Source of the DNA: Myxococcales bacterium
GTDB taxonomy: Bacteria; Myxococcota_A; Polyangia; Fen-1088
Length of the DNA: 48,959 bases
NCBI GenBank assembly: GCA_003142855.1
Contig: PLNW01000149.1
Coordinates: 1 to 48,959, forward strand
Direction of reading: 5' to 3'
The notes below the pieces were generated by a model, which did not search any database, was not told the origin of the DNA, and saw only the letters and a list, made by a program, of their open reading frames with translations. The position numbers and the translations under genes were made by a program. Shown here piece after piece: positions 18,001-25,768 of this stretch. Numbering within the stretch: the first letter of the stretch is position 1; the number at the start of each line of letters is the position of its first letter.

Positions 18001-19170
18001 AGCGGAGATTATTGCATGGGCACAACGTGCCGGACGCTGATTGCGGGAGAAGCCTGCGGCTCGAGCAGAAATTGTTCGGGCAGCCTGTCTTGTGTGGACG
18101 GCGTTTGTTGCAATGCAGCCTCGTGCAACAGCTGCTATTCGTGCAACGTGACTGGAAAGGCCGGGAGTTGCAGCCCGGTAGCCGCCAACACCACGGACGG
18201 GACTTGTGTCCCCAGTTGCACCGACTCCACTCATGCAGTAGGCGCCTCGTGCGACGGCGCCGGCAAGTGCGTGACAAGCGCCACAACCTGCACAGGGGGC
18301 TCGACGTGTTCGGGTGGCGCCTGTCTGAATGCCTGCAGTGCCACCAATCCTTGCCCGACCAATTACACTTGCTCCAGCGGAATGTGCAAGGCAAACAATG
18401 GCCAGCCCTGCGGCCCAGGCATCGCCTGCGCCGTCGGAACCTGCGTCTCCACGGGAAGCGGCAGCATCTGCTGTGCCAAGCCCTGCGCGACCGATGTGGC
18501 ATGCGGTGACAAGAACCTTTGCTTGGCAGATGCGACCGGCTCAGGATGCCAAAGCCATAAAGGCGACTCGTGTGGCAATACGCCTGGCTGTTCGACGGAC
18601 GGGAGCAAGGCCTATACTGCCGGGACCTGTGATGGGAACGGAGGTTGCACCCAGACGACCACCTCATGCAACCCCTTCGTCTGCTCGGCTACCACCGGGA
18701 AGTGTGCGACGTCATGCACGTCGAATGCCGGGTGTAGCGGCAATAACGTCTGCTCTGCGGGGGGAACCTGCATCGCGCCGAACAGCGAGGCCGATGGCAC
18801 CGCCTGCTCGGCGGACGACGAATGCCAGACCGGACACCACTGTCTTGGCACGGGGAGCGGGACCGGCAAGGTCTGTTGCGCGGTTGCGTGCACCGGCACT
18901 TCCCCATGTGGAACCAATCTGTGCAGTAGCACCGGGAAAACGTGCCAATACCCGCCGACGAGTGTTACGTGTGGATCTACCACGGGCTGCTTTGATACTG
19001 GGTCCGTCAATAGCGGCGGCAACTGCGACGGCGCGGGAACCTGCGTTCCGGCAAGCACCTCATGTGCGGGTTACGCCTGCGTCGGCGGCGTGTGCAAGAG
19101 CACCTGTTCGGGGGATAACGATTGCGCTAGCGGACACACCTGCGACATCACCAGTGGCCAGTGCTCTTGA
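15025..19170 (+). CDS. Giant Cys-rich repeat lipoprotein with about nine CC-type modules
   Basis: About 1381 residues. ATG 15025 is preferred over the upstream TTG at 15010 because a GGGGGG run lies 7 bases before it. The signal ends LGAVGC, then TKANF as in the preceding gene. The rest is built of about nine modules of roughly 130 residues. Each contains a CC landmark (DGLCCTSAC, LGVCCNIAC, DGVCCESAC, QGVCCENAC, EGVCCNNAC, GGTCCHTTC, DGVCCNAASC, SICCAKPC, KVCCAVAC), a CxxC(N/S) pair, TCDGxGxC and a CxxCxxDxxC-like segment. Such arrays form stiff disulfide-linked rods in secreted proteins. A role as adhesin or stalk is inference. A degraded copy of the 3' part lies at 19521-19700. Confidence 0.85.
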   Translation: MRADSWRARGQGSTSSHGGTAFGGALALCAVLGAVGCTKANFSGDAGGASDGGKKDAKTSDVAQPGTCAPGTVSASKGQAESCSCNAECQTGLFCADGLCCTSACGQTCKACNLPSSLGVCDFFPPGRKPDDPSVCTASTPATCGQDGTCDGNGGCRKYMEGTPCKAACDGDGITGFLTCDGNGKCSEPGSPPFCPPYTCDPATSSCTYTCTTNSQCAAGQQCVAGRCGKSINGAACQSSDDCLSTFCVGASANVLGVCCNIACSDACWSCNQTGSVGACTALPYLSLDSACKATDPTTCGNNGLCDGLGSCTLYPENTLCGPSSCSGLIENTPRTCDGKGTCRDPGLVNCSPSLCTGGACAPCKTDADCETGYQCTLQTVNGVTTGTCGKGGFGHPCADATQCESSQCVDGVCCESACAGPCLACNLPSSPGQCLNVAAGASDPRNTCKNLGPALCSTNGLCDGTGACQSYPAGTPCSSQSCVAGSYTQPGTCNASGQCTAASRTCNPYVCNGSVCYAACTDSTQCVTGNVCTASSCGLKPLGASCSLGKECGSSFCAQGVCCENACTGACMACNLATPGLCVSVPDNSSDPQGKCTSTTQTNTCGSTGKCVGGACAYVPKGQNCKASSCSGASETPGSQCDGQGTCGTPAPIDCTPFACVNNVCKNSCTVATQATDCKSPATCGANNLCGLKLPGAACSAAVQCQSGFCTEGVCCNNACSDGSSGLCKTCKGTSTSVAGTCSYVDKGGSDPESGCTKSDLSKGDCSNAGTCDGAGACQRQPNTAGCRQNSCTAGVQTLAANCNGGTQCPAVQTDKCDPFVCGLTTCLMTCKANSDCNGVTCNMTTNNCGEKLKDGSTCSIDTDCTNGHCIGGTCCHTTCTACQSCNSLGTCTNINAGGAPLTNCGTKAASGACGNNGTCDGNGNCAQNATCNASFTTCKDTNTQYDPTGKCDYSGSAPACDLVADDCGAYVCSGKACNTKCATDADCNTASGDYCMGTTCRTLIAGEACGSSRNCSGSLSCVDGVCCNAASCNSCYSCNVTGKAGSCSPVAANTTDGTCVPSCTDSTHAVGASCDGAGKCVTSATTCTGGSTCSGGACLNACSATNPCPTNYTCSSGMCKANNGQPCGPGIACAVGTCVSTGSGSICCAKPCATDVACGDKNLCLADATGSGCQSHKGDSCGNTPGCSTDGSKAYTAGTCDGNGGCTQTTTSCNPFVCSATTGKCATSCTSNAGCSGNNVCSAGGTCIAPNSEADGTACSADDECQTGHHCLGTGSGTGKVCCAVACTGTSPCGTNLCSSTGKTCQYPPTSVTCGSTTGCFDTGSVNSGGNCDGAGTCVPASTSCAGYACVGGVCKSTCSGDNDCASGHTCDITSGQCS

Positions 19171-19241
19171 GACGCAAGGGTGGTGCGCGCCATGGTGGTG
19201 CCAGGGACCTAATTGGGCGCCCGATGGCGGCGCTCAACCCA

Positions 19242-19330
19242 TCAGAAATCGTCGGAGGATAGATAGTTTCCCGGCGCGTGACTTGGGGATTCAGGTCCAA
19301 CCGATCCGCAAGCTGTTGCGGAAAAGTCGC
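19242..19330 (-). pseudogene. Orphan C-terminal tail ending LSSDDF
   Basis: On the minus strand a short frame codes a Ser/Pro/Ala-rich stretch ending APGNYLSSDDF, then TGA at 19244-19242. The final residues match the ends of the GHMP-like protein (LSNDDF) and the Ser/Thr kinase (LSADDF) nearby. There is no start or recognisable domain upstream, so it is likely the last exon-like scrap of a lost gene of the same tail family, or coincidence. Confidence 0.4.
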
Positions 19331-19365
19331 GACCAAACCGCAACCGAATGCGGTAAAGGCGCTCC

Positions 19366-19520
19366 ATGAAGCGTACCCAGGCCAAAGCCATCGAGCGAGA
19401 TCTGGAAAGAAGATGGTCTTGCTTTCCGGTCCTCGTCAGGTGGGCAAGTCCTATCTAGCGCGATCGATCGCGGAGGGGTTTCGTGCGCCGCAGTACCTGA
19501 ACCATGACAACGCCCAGGAT
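19366..19520 (+). pseudogene. AAA_14-type ATPase, 5' fragment with frameshift
   Basis: An ATG at 19366 with AAAGG upstream starts MKRTQAKAIERDLE. The expected continuation KKMVLLSGPRQVGKSYLAR, which contains the Walker A motif GPRQVGKS, and then YLNHDN is in another frame, and a one-base deletion near 19407 accounts for the shift. Homology stops after about 50 codons, whereas such ATPases (usually with a DUF4143 C-terminal part) are near 380 residues. The frame then runs into a Cys-repeat fragment. The gene is dead. Confidence 0.78.
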
Positions 19521-19700
19521 AGCACGGGCACTTGTTGTGATGGGAGTGGTTCATGTCAGCAGAACTCGAGATCCTGCGCCCCGTACCTCTGCGTGAGTAG
19601 TCAGTGCTCAACGACTTGTACGACTGCAACGGACTGCGCACCCAACTGCTCTTGCGGTACAAGTTCAGGCACAGGTGTTTGCCAGCCGCCCACCCCTTAA
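19521..19700 (+). pseudogene. 3' fragment of a Cys-repeat lipoprotein gene
   Basis: Codes TGTCCDGSGSCQQ, RSCAPYLC, CSTTCTTATDC and a TAA at 19698-19700. The spacing of Cys and the DGxGxC motif match the ends of modules in the giant lipoprotein just upstream (for example CDGNGGCTQ followed by CNPFVC). It is fused in frame behind the AAA_14 fragment, so a past rearrangement joined the two. Confidence 0.72.
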
Positions 19701-19738
19701 TCCTTCGCCTCCCCCGCAGTCTTCGCGCGCTCACTCCC

Positions 19739-21382
19739 TCAAAAATCGTCGTTCGACAGTTTGCCTGCGCGCGGCGAGGATGGCTTGGGCGACTGGTGCG
19801 GGGTTGCTCGGGTTGCCGGGGCTGCTGGTTTCGGGCTGGATATGGCCTGAATCGGCGGGGCGGCGGCGGCCGGCTTCTGCGCCTTGCCGGACTTGGGCGC
19901 GTGCGCGCGACGGGCGGACGCATGCGCCTTGGTGGGCGGCGGTTGCGGCTCGCTTGACGGAGCGACCACAGGAACGGCTGGCTCGTTCGGGCTGGGGACG
20001 ACTTCGGCCGGCGCGATGGGCGCGGGGATCTCAGGTGCCGGGAGAGAAGGAGCTTTCAGCGCCGCCGCATAGTCCTGTGTCTTGGCCGGCCGGGCGCCGT
20101 GATGGCCAAGGGACTTGGTCAGCCAAACCGCTAGAAGCGCCACGATGACCAGCGCACCCCCGATGGCCGGGCCGAGCCGCCTGCGCTTGTGGGACGGCTG
20201 GGCTGCATCTTGAGGATCGACTTCCTCGGCCTCTGCCTCGGATGCTGGGACTTGGGCCTGGGTCCCCGCCGGCGACGGTCTCGGCGGGAGATCGGGCTCT
20301 GCCGCGGACAGCGTCTTCTCCGTGGTGCGTTCCTCGACAGAATTACGCACGATCGCCTCGGCCGATATGGAGGAAGGTCCTGTCTCGGGTGCTGGCGTGT
20401 GGACTGCCGCGGGGGCCAGGCAGCGAACGCCGGAACGGTCCAGCTCGACGGCGAGCGAGACCAGAGCGGGCTGGCAGGCGTGGGCAAAAAGGTTCGCAGC
20501 CTCGGGCGTGGCGAACATGGCGACACCCATGCCGGTGCGCCACGCGCTGGTAGTCTTGGCGACGCCACCAATCTCCTTGGCCAGATCAACGGCCCGCATG
20601 AAGGACCCTGATTGCAGGGGAGCCGAAGCGGCCGCCGCAAGTTGCGTGATGCAATGTCCGTAGCGCCCGGCCGCGGCGATGGCGGCGGTGGCGTCGCCCG
20701 CAGACAGTCCGGCCGAGAAACGGCTGGCCTGATCGAGCAGTTCATTGGCGATCTGCGCGTAGGCCACGCGGTTGCGTTCGGCGAATTGGCGCACGCTCGA
20801 CAGCCAGCCCTCGGGAAACACGGCATGTCCCGTCTGAAAGACGACCAGGTGCAGCCCCGCCAGCGGTGCCAAGGCTTCCACGCGAGGGGCGGCGGCGGCC
20901 AGGGTGACGACCTTGATCAGGCCGCCGTTTAGAGCGGCGGCCAGTTCGCCGTCCGCGGCGATCCCTTCGTGAACGGCGCGAAGGCCAGCCTCGGCCACCA
21001 CCAGAATCTCATCTCTTCGCTCGCTGATGGACTGTCCGGCCGTCTCGAAGATGGCGGCGGCGGTGGCCACGGCAATGGCAGGTGCGGTGTCAAAGGTCAG
21101 GCCCTGCCCGTCCGTGGGAGCTTTGGCTGGGCTGAGCAGAACCGAGCCCGCAGGCAAGGCCGCAGCGGCTTCGCCTAGGTGGGTCTTGGCGCGCTCGACC
21201 ACGGCGGCCACCAGGGGCGAGACAGGCGACACATCGGGGAAGTACTGCGCCGTCGCGTAACTCGAGAGCGCGGCCAGCACGGCCACCTCTTCCTCGGGCA
21301 AGCCGAACTCGCCCACCAGGAAGATAGCTCCCGGCGCGACGACGGTGGGCGTGCCCACCAAGGTGGTTCGTTCCCGTCTCAT
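19739..21382 (-). CDS. Membrane-anchored degenerate GHMP-kinase-like protein with LSNDDF tail
   Basis: 547 residues from ATG 21382; no clear ribosome site. The N-terminal 330 residues resemble GHMP kinases (mevalonate/phosphomevalonate kinase): VVAPGAIFLVGEFGL matches motif 1 and GGVAKTTSAWRTGMGVAMF occupies the place of motif 3. The usual Gly/Ser-rich ATP loop (GLGSS) is replaced by GLTFDTAPA, and motif 3 has lost its GAGGG core, so catalysis is doubtful. After a spacer, SHKRRRLGP precedes one transmembrane helix (about 403-425), then a Pro/Ala/Lys-rich tail, probably periplasmic, ending PRAGKLSNDDF. The Ser/Thr kinase divergently transcribed opposite shares this ending. A sensor or scaffold role is a guess. 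Confidence 0.68.
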   Translation of the reverse strand: MRRERTTLVGTPTVVAPGAIFLVGEFGLPEEEVAVLAALSSYATAQYFPDVSPVSPLVAAVVERAKTHLGEAAAALPAGSVLLSPAKAPTDGQGLTFDTAPAIAVATAAAIFETAGQSISERRDEILVVAEAGLRAVHEGIAADGELAAALNGGLIKVVTLAAAAPRVEALAPLAGLHLVVFQTGHAVFPEGWLSSVRQFAERNRVAYAQIANELLDQASRFSAGLSAGDATAAIAAAGRYGHCITQLAAAASAPLQSGSFMRAVDLAKEIGGVAKTTSAWRTGMGVAMFATPEAANLFAHACQPALVSLAVELDRSGVRCLAPAAVHTPAPETGPSSISAEAIVRNSVEERTTEKTLSAAEPDLPPRPSPAGTQAQVPASEAEAEEVDPQDAAQPSHKRRRLGPAIGGALVIVALLAVWLTKSLGHHGARPAKTQDYAAALKAPSLPAPEIPAPIAPAEVVPSPNEPAVPVVAPSSEPQPPPTKAHASARRAHAPKSGKAQKPAAAAPPIQAISSPKPAAPATRATPHQSPKPSSPRAGKLSNDDF

Positions 21383-21410
21383 TCGAGGTATCTATGTAAA
21401 ATAGCCGCAC

Positions 21411-21426
21411 CTGGCCGCGAGGCCAG
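21411..21426. promoter_or_regulatory. Palindrome in the divergent GHMP-like / kinase intergenic region
   Basis: CTGGCC (21411-21416), GCGA, GGCCAG (21421-21426): a perfect 6-bp inverted repeat 29 bases upstream of the GHMP-like start, in the 261-base divergent region. It could be an operator. A TATACT at 21558-21563 on the kinase side is a possible -10. Confidence 0.3.
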
Positions 21427-21643
21427 TTTCTGCTTGTAGCTTCGGCAGATTCGGGGCGCCTGCTGAACGCGCGGATTCTCCACGAGGGGGAACGCAGGCG
21501 ACTGCTCATTTCACGATTGCGTTGATCTTGTGGGTATCGCCTTGCCGTGGTAAGGCATATACTAGCGAGGACATACATAAGCCTACCCCGGGGGTGGGCG
21601 AGCAGCGCGTTCTGTTTCCCCCGGTTACTATTAGGGGTGCGGA

Positions 21644-23659
21644 GTGAGGAAAGCCAAAGCCCAGCCTGACAACACAGTCAATGCCATCCTGCGGGCAGGC
21701 CAGCTCGTGGATGGGAAGTACCGGGTTGAGCGCCTGATTGGCCAGGGCGGAATGGCGGCGGTGTGGGCCGGGACAAACGAACGCACGGGCAAGCGAGTCG
21801 CCCTGAAGGTGATTCTGCGCTCGCTGGCCACGACGAAAGAAGCGCAGGAGCTTTTTCACAGCGAGGTCCTGGCCGCCAGCCGGGTGAACCATCCCAACGT
21901 CGTGACGGTCTTCGACGTCATCGAACATGAGGGAATGCCTTGCATCGTGATGGAGCTGCTCGACGGAGAGCCACTGGGGAACTTCATCGCCTTCAGGGGA
22001 TTTCTCACCGTCAGCGAAGCCACGATGGTGCTGCTGCCCGCCATGCGGGGGGTGGCCGCCGCCCATGCACAAGGTGTGATCCACCGCGATCTGAAGCCGC
22101 AGAACATCTTCATCTGCATCGGGCCCGATGGGCGCGTGGTGACCACCAAGGTGTTGGATTTCGGCATTTCGGTCATGATGGAGCGAATGATGGACCAGTC
22201 GGCAGGGCCGGCCCCGGCCTTGGCCATGGGTACCCCCGCCTATATGTCCCCCGAGCACCTCAAGGGTTCGGCACGCATCGATGAGCGTTCCGATGTGTAC
22301 GGGTTCGGCGTCCTGCTGTACGAGGCGTTGACCGGACAGATACCGTTTCCGGGTGAACCAGGACCTGAACTCTTCAATCGCATCTTGAACCAACCACCAC
22401 CGCCATTGGCGGCGCTACGTCCTGACTTGCCGGCTGGCTTGGTTGGCATCGTCGAGAAGGCCATGGCCAAGACGCCAGAGGATCGCTATTCGAACCTGAA
22501 CCTGCTGCTGGGCAGTATTGAAGACGAGCTGGCGCCGACCACTCCTGCCCCGCGCGTGCTTACACCCATCGCGGGGGTGCCCGAGTCTGTCTTGCGCGAG
22601 CGTTCGTCGGGAAGTTCTGTGGTGCAAGCCGCTGTCGAGCAGGAGCCAACGGGGCCGTTCTCTGAGACGCAGCTCTTCATCTCTCCGCCCGCGGAAAACG
22701 ACAACCCGTCGTTTGGCGCGGGTGAGCCCGACTCTGCTCCACCCGCTCCAGTGCCGGAGATTCCCAGTTCTGTGGTGCAAGCCGTTCTCGAGCAGCAACC
22801 ATCCGGGCAGTTTCAGGAGACGCAGCTCTTCATCGCGCGGCCTACTGAAAAGGACATCCCGGTGGTTGCCACGGATGGGCAGGCTGACGATGGATCCAGT
22901 GATGGCCAGTCCGCTGATGGATTCAATGCTGGCCGGGCTGATGATGGATTCGATGATGGCCTGCAAGCGGTAGCGCTTCCGCTGCCGATGGAACCAGAGG
23001 CAAGCCCCTCGTTTCAAAAGACTTCGCAGATCACAGTCCCCCTTTCGGGCCTCCGATCACTCGCCATCTTTCAAGATCGGCGTGTGGTGGTGGGCGCGGG
23101 GTGCGCGATCGTGCTGGGGTTCGCGGTGTGGATGGGCGTGCGAAGCACGGGTGATGACCGAAAAGCGGCCCGAGCACCAATCGCCAATCCCGCGCCGGCA
23201 GCGAGCAAGCCCCCCGCTCCGCCCACGCTTCCTGCGCCAGAAGCGGCCAACCCCGCTGTCGCAGTCCCTGCGCCAGCAGTAGCCAGCCCTGCTGTCGAGG
23301 TTCCTGCGCCAGCAGCAGCCACCCCTGCTGTCGAGGTTCCTGCACCCTTGGCAGCCTCGCCATCCCCAGCCAACCCAGGCCCGCCCGCCACGACCGAACA
23401 TCGCAAAGCCACGCGTCCTGTGCGCGACGTGCCTGTTTCGGCCGCTTCCCGTCGCTCCTATGTGGCAGCCAAGAACACCGCCCCGCTGGGGCGGCACGCT
23501 GCGCACAGTGCTCGGAACGGGCATGCATCGGCGCTCAACCCATCGCTGGCAGCGACGGCTGGCTCATCAACGCGGACCGCGGCGCCGGCACCAACGGCCA
23601 GCCCCTCGGAGAAGTCCGCACCACCGCGTGCGGGCAGCCTCTCCGCAGATGACTTCTAG
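21644..23659 (+). CDS. Eukaryotic-type Ser/Thr protein kinase, membrane anchored, LSADDF tail
   Basis: 671 residues. GTG 21644 is used, with AGGGG 6 bases upstream. Residues 20-290 are a complete Hanks-type kinase: GQGGMAAVW loop, VALKV with Lys55, HRDLKPQN with Asp149, DFG, GTPAYMSPEH and DVYGFG. Two tandem repeats follow (about 325-410), each SVVQA..EQ.P.G.F.ETQLFI, which look like substrate or FHA-docking motifs. One transmembrane helix (about 480-498) leads to a Pro/Ala/Val-rich periplasmic tail with PAPA repeats, ending PRAGSLSADDF. The tail lacks PASTA domains. A TPR/PEGA protein gene starts 16 bases after the stop and is probably co-transcribed. Confidence 0.92.
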   Translation: MRKAKAQPDNTVNAILRAGQLVDGKYRVERLIGQGGMAAVWAGTNERTGKRVALKVILRSLATTKEAQELFHSEVLAASRVNHPNVVTVFDVIEHEGMPCIVMELLDGEPLGNFIAFRGFLTVSEATMVLLPAMRGVAAAHAQGVIHRDLKPQNIFICIGPDGRVVTTKVLDFGISVMMERMMDQSAGPAPALAMGTPAYMSPEHLKGSARIDERSDVYGFGVLLYEALTGQIPFPGEPGPELFNRILNQPPPPLAALRPDLPAGLVGIVEKAMAKTPEDRYSNLNLLLGSIEDELAPTTPAPRVLTPIAGVPESVLRERSSGSSVVQAAVEQEPTGPFSETQLFISPPAENDNPSFGAGEPDSAPPAPVPEIPSSVVQAVLEQQPSGQFQETQLFIARPTEKDIPVVATDGQADDGSSDGQSADGFNAGRADDGFDDGLQAVALPLPMEPEASPSFQKTSQITVPLSGLRSLAIFQDRRVVVGAGCAIVLGFAVWMGVRSTGDDRKAARAPIANPAPAASKPPAPPTLPAPEAANPAVAVPAPAVASPAVEVPAPAAATPAVEVPAPLAASPSPANPGPPATTEHRKATRPVRDVPVSAASRRSYVAAKNTAPLGRHAAHSARNGHASALNPSLAATAGSSTRTAAPAPTASPSEKSAPPRAGSLSADDF

Positions 23660-23675
23660 CAGGATCCATCGCACT

Positions 23676-24701
23676 ATGAGTCTTCCCATGCACAATCCAT
23701 TTCCGTCATTTCCGGCCGTGCGAGGAATCGCCATCGCGCTTGCGGCCTTCAGTTTTGCCATGTTCCTCCCGACCGCCCACGCGGCCGGCCGAGGGACCGA
23801 GCCGCCGCCTGCGGCTGAACCTGCGGACGATCCTGCCTACAAGAAGGCCATCGACGAGGGGCTAGCCGAATACGACGCCCGCCGTTTCGAGGAAGCACGA
23901 ATTCTTTTCCGGCGCGCCCACGAAATCAGTCCCAATGCGCGAACTTTGCGTGGCATCGGCATGACTTCTTTCGAGCTTCGCGACTATGTGTCGGCTGTGC
24001 ACAACTTGTCGGCGGCCGTGCAAGATGAGCGCAAGCCGCTTTCCTCCGGGAAACGCGAGCACACGCTGGAGCTGCTCGCTCGCAGCCGCATGTTCGTGGA
24101 TGTGTATATCCTGACGGTTTCGCCAAAGACTGCGCAGGTGCTCGTCGACGGTCATGCGCCGGAATACGAGTCCGATGGAACCTTGATGTTTGGCTTCGGC
24201 TCGCACACGATTGAAGTCAAGGCGCCTGGCATGGTACCGCGCACGCTTCCACTCGATGTTCGTGGTGGTCAACGAAAGGAACTCTCGGTGTCGCTCGAAC
24301 CCGCGCCGGTCGCGCCCACCCCCGGAGCGCCCCCCGTCGCGACTGCCACGGAGCCGTTGCCCCCGACCGTGTCGAACGGCGGTGCGATCGCGTGGCTCAT
24401 TGCCGGCGGTGGTGCGGCGCTGCTGGCTGGCGGCGCCGGTTACTACCTGTACACCCGGCAAACTCAACTCGACAACTGCCACAATCCCGCGCCTGACCTG
24501 CAATGCACCAACGAGTCCAGCATGAAGACTTGGCGGAACGTTGCCCTCGGCATGACGATTGGGGCTGGGGTCGCTGCCCTGACCATGGCTCTCATCGGAA
24601 TCCTCTCGTGGGATTCCGCCGGGCCCGCTCCCAGCCAGGCCCCCAGCGCATTCAACTGTATGGTGAGCCCGCTCGGGGTTTCTTGCGGTAGTACATTCTG
24701 A
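23676..24701 (+). CDS. TPR- and PEGA-domain envelope protein with C-terminal membrane hairpin
   Basis: 341 residues, ATG 23676 with AGGA 11 bases upstream, 16 bases after the kinase stop. A signal peptide ends near THAAG. Residues about 50-150 contain TPR-like helices (GLAEYDARRFEEARILFRRA, then SPNARTLRGIGM), followed by a PEGA-type beta domain (VSPKTAQVLVDGH, GSHTIEVKAPGM). A Pro-rich linker precedes two hydrophobic segments (AIAWLIAGGGAALLAGGAG and VALGMTIGAGVAALTMALIG). This type is common beside Ser/Thr kinases in Myxococcota and may be a partner or substrate of the kinase; that is inference. Confidence 0.85.
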   Translation: MSLPMHNPFPSFPAVRGIAIALAAFSFAMFLPTAHAAGRGTEPPPAAEPADDPAYKKAIDEGLAEYDARRFEEARILFRRAHEISPNARTLRGIGMTSFELRDYVSAVHNLSAAVQDERKPLSSGKREHTLELLARSRMFVDVYILTVSPKTAQVLVDGHAPEYESDGTLMFGFGSHTIEVKAPGMVPRTLPLDVRGGQRKELSVSLEPAPVAPTPGAPPVATATEPLPPTVSNGGAIAWLIAGGGAALLAGGAGYYLYTRQTQLDNCHNPAPDLQCTNESSMKTWRNVALGMTIGAGVAALTMALIGILSWDSAGPAPSQAPSAFNCMVSPLGVSCGSTF

Positions 24702-24717
24702 AACTGGTTTCAACCCC

Positions 24718-25764
24718 TCACTGCGGCTGAAGGTCGCAGCAGTATTGCGTCACCGGCTTGCCTGTCGCGCTGACGCCCGAGAAACCCGGGTCAGGGCAGT
24801 GCATGCCCGTGTAATACCCTTCCGGCGTATCAGACCCGGAGCAGGAAAAGCCGAAGCGACTTTCCTGACATCCGGGGACTGCCAGGGTGGGGACGCAGGA
24901 GCGGAAGTCGCAACAGTAGAGAGTGGCCGAGTAGCCTTCTGCGCTGACCCCAGGAACGCCCGGGTCGGGACAGGTGAGCGGCGGGTAGTCCTCGTCGGGC
25001 GTGTCGGGCCCGTAGCAAGCGATGCCGAACCGGCCCGGCTGACATCCGGGAACCTCAGTATCCTGAACACAGCTGCCACCGGGCGGAACCAGCCCTGGGG
25101 TATAGCAACAGAAAATATTCTGGTTCGGGTTGTCGGCCTGCTTGGGGACAGGGCAAAGTTGATAATAGACGTCGGCGCGACTTTGGTTGGCCAAGAGATC
25201 CTGCGCGGTCGGTAGGGCGCCCGCTGGGCAGATCCATCCCATCAAGGCCGCGGAACATCCCAGGCTGGCGGACTGAATACAGGCCGGGGTTCGTGCCGCG
25301 CCGGAACAGCAGTAGTCTATCAAGTCACCCTGTCTGACACCTTGATTGCAGTGAATCGCGGCATTGAGCGCCTCGGGACGGTCTGCGCCGCGACACTGAT
25401 AGCCAACAGTTCCTGGGTCGCAGGTTGCGACTGGATCGTACGCACAAGGTGTCACCTGGGCTGAGCAGCAATAGACTTGCGTCCCGTCGCTGCCAACCGC
25501 TCCTTGATCGGCGCACACCAGGCCCTGGGGAAACCCATCAATATAGGTCGGGTCTTGGTCCGGCCGGCTTGCGCCCGTGCAGAAATGGGCGAGCAGTCCC
25601 AGCGTCTCGCCCGCTACCCCGCCGACGTCACAGTTGACTGCCACGGGATCGGCCGTGCACGCGCCATTGGGAGCTGACGAATTGCTGGTGCACGCGGCGG
25701 GAGCAAGACCGCATAGCAAGAGCGTTCGTTTGAAACCCAGCCATCGATTGCGAAGGGCTACCAT
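24718..25764 (-). CDS. Cys-rich repeat lipoprotein with five YCC modules
   Basis: About 348 residues. ATG 25764 is preferred because the lipobox (LAPAAC, then TSNSS) lies 23 residues on; the upstream open frame has no signal. The mature part consists of five modules of about 60-70 residues, each ending YCC or FCC (VYCCS, DYCCS, FCCY, LYCCD, QYCCD). The last two are most alike: GCQ.GRFG.AC.GPDTP-like, then CPDPG..GVSA. No catalytic motif is visible. The GH28 gene ends 4 bases upstream, so the two are almost certainly co-transcribed. A carbohydrate-binding role is possible but not shown. Confidence 0.8.
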   Translation of the reverse strand: MVALRNRWLGFKRTLLLCGLAPAACTSNSSAPNGACTADPVAVNCDVGGVAGETLGLLAHFCTGASRPDQDPTYIDGFPQGLVCADQGAVGSDGTQVYCCSAQVTPCAYDPVATCDPGTVGYQCRGADRPEALNAAIHCNQGVRQGDLIDYCCSGAARTPACIQSASLGCSAALMGWICPAGALPTAQDLLANQSRADVYYQLCPVPKQADNPNQNIFCCYTPGLVPPGGSCVQDTEVPGCQPGRFGIACYGPDTPDEDYPPLTCPDPGVPGVSAEGYSATLYCCDFRSCVPTLAVPGCQESRFGFSCSGSDTPEGYYTGMHCPDPGFSGVSATGKPVTQYCCDLQPQ

Positions 25765-25768
25765 CGGT

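Larger units (their letters stand above)
19171..19738. other. Gene-debris region between the Cys-repeat gene and the GHMP-like gene
   Basis: No intact gene. It holds, in order, a minus-strand tail coding APGNYLSSDDF and a stop (19242-19276), an AAA_14 ATPase start with a frameshift (19366-19520), and a Cys-repeat 3' fragment (19521-19700). Each piece is described separately. Confidence 0.7.

Noticed and set aside
17092..18234. Long minus-strand frame across the Cys-repeat gene
   Set aside because: It arises because the repeated TGC-rich codons lack stops in the complement. The plus frame has a signal peptide and conserved Cys spacing.
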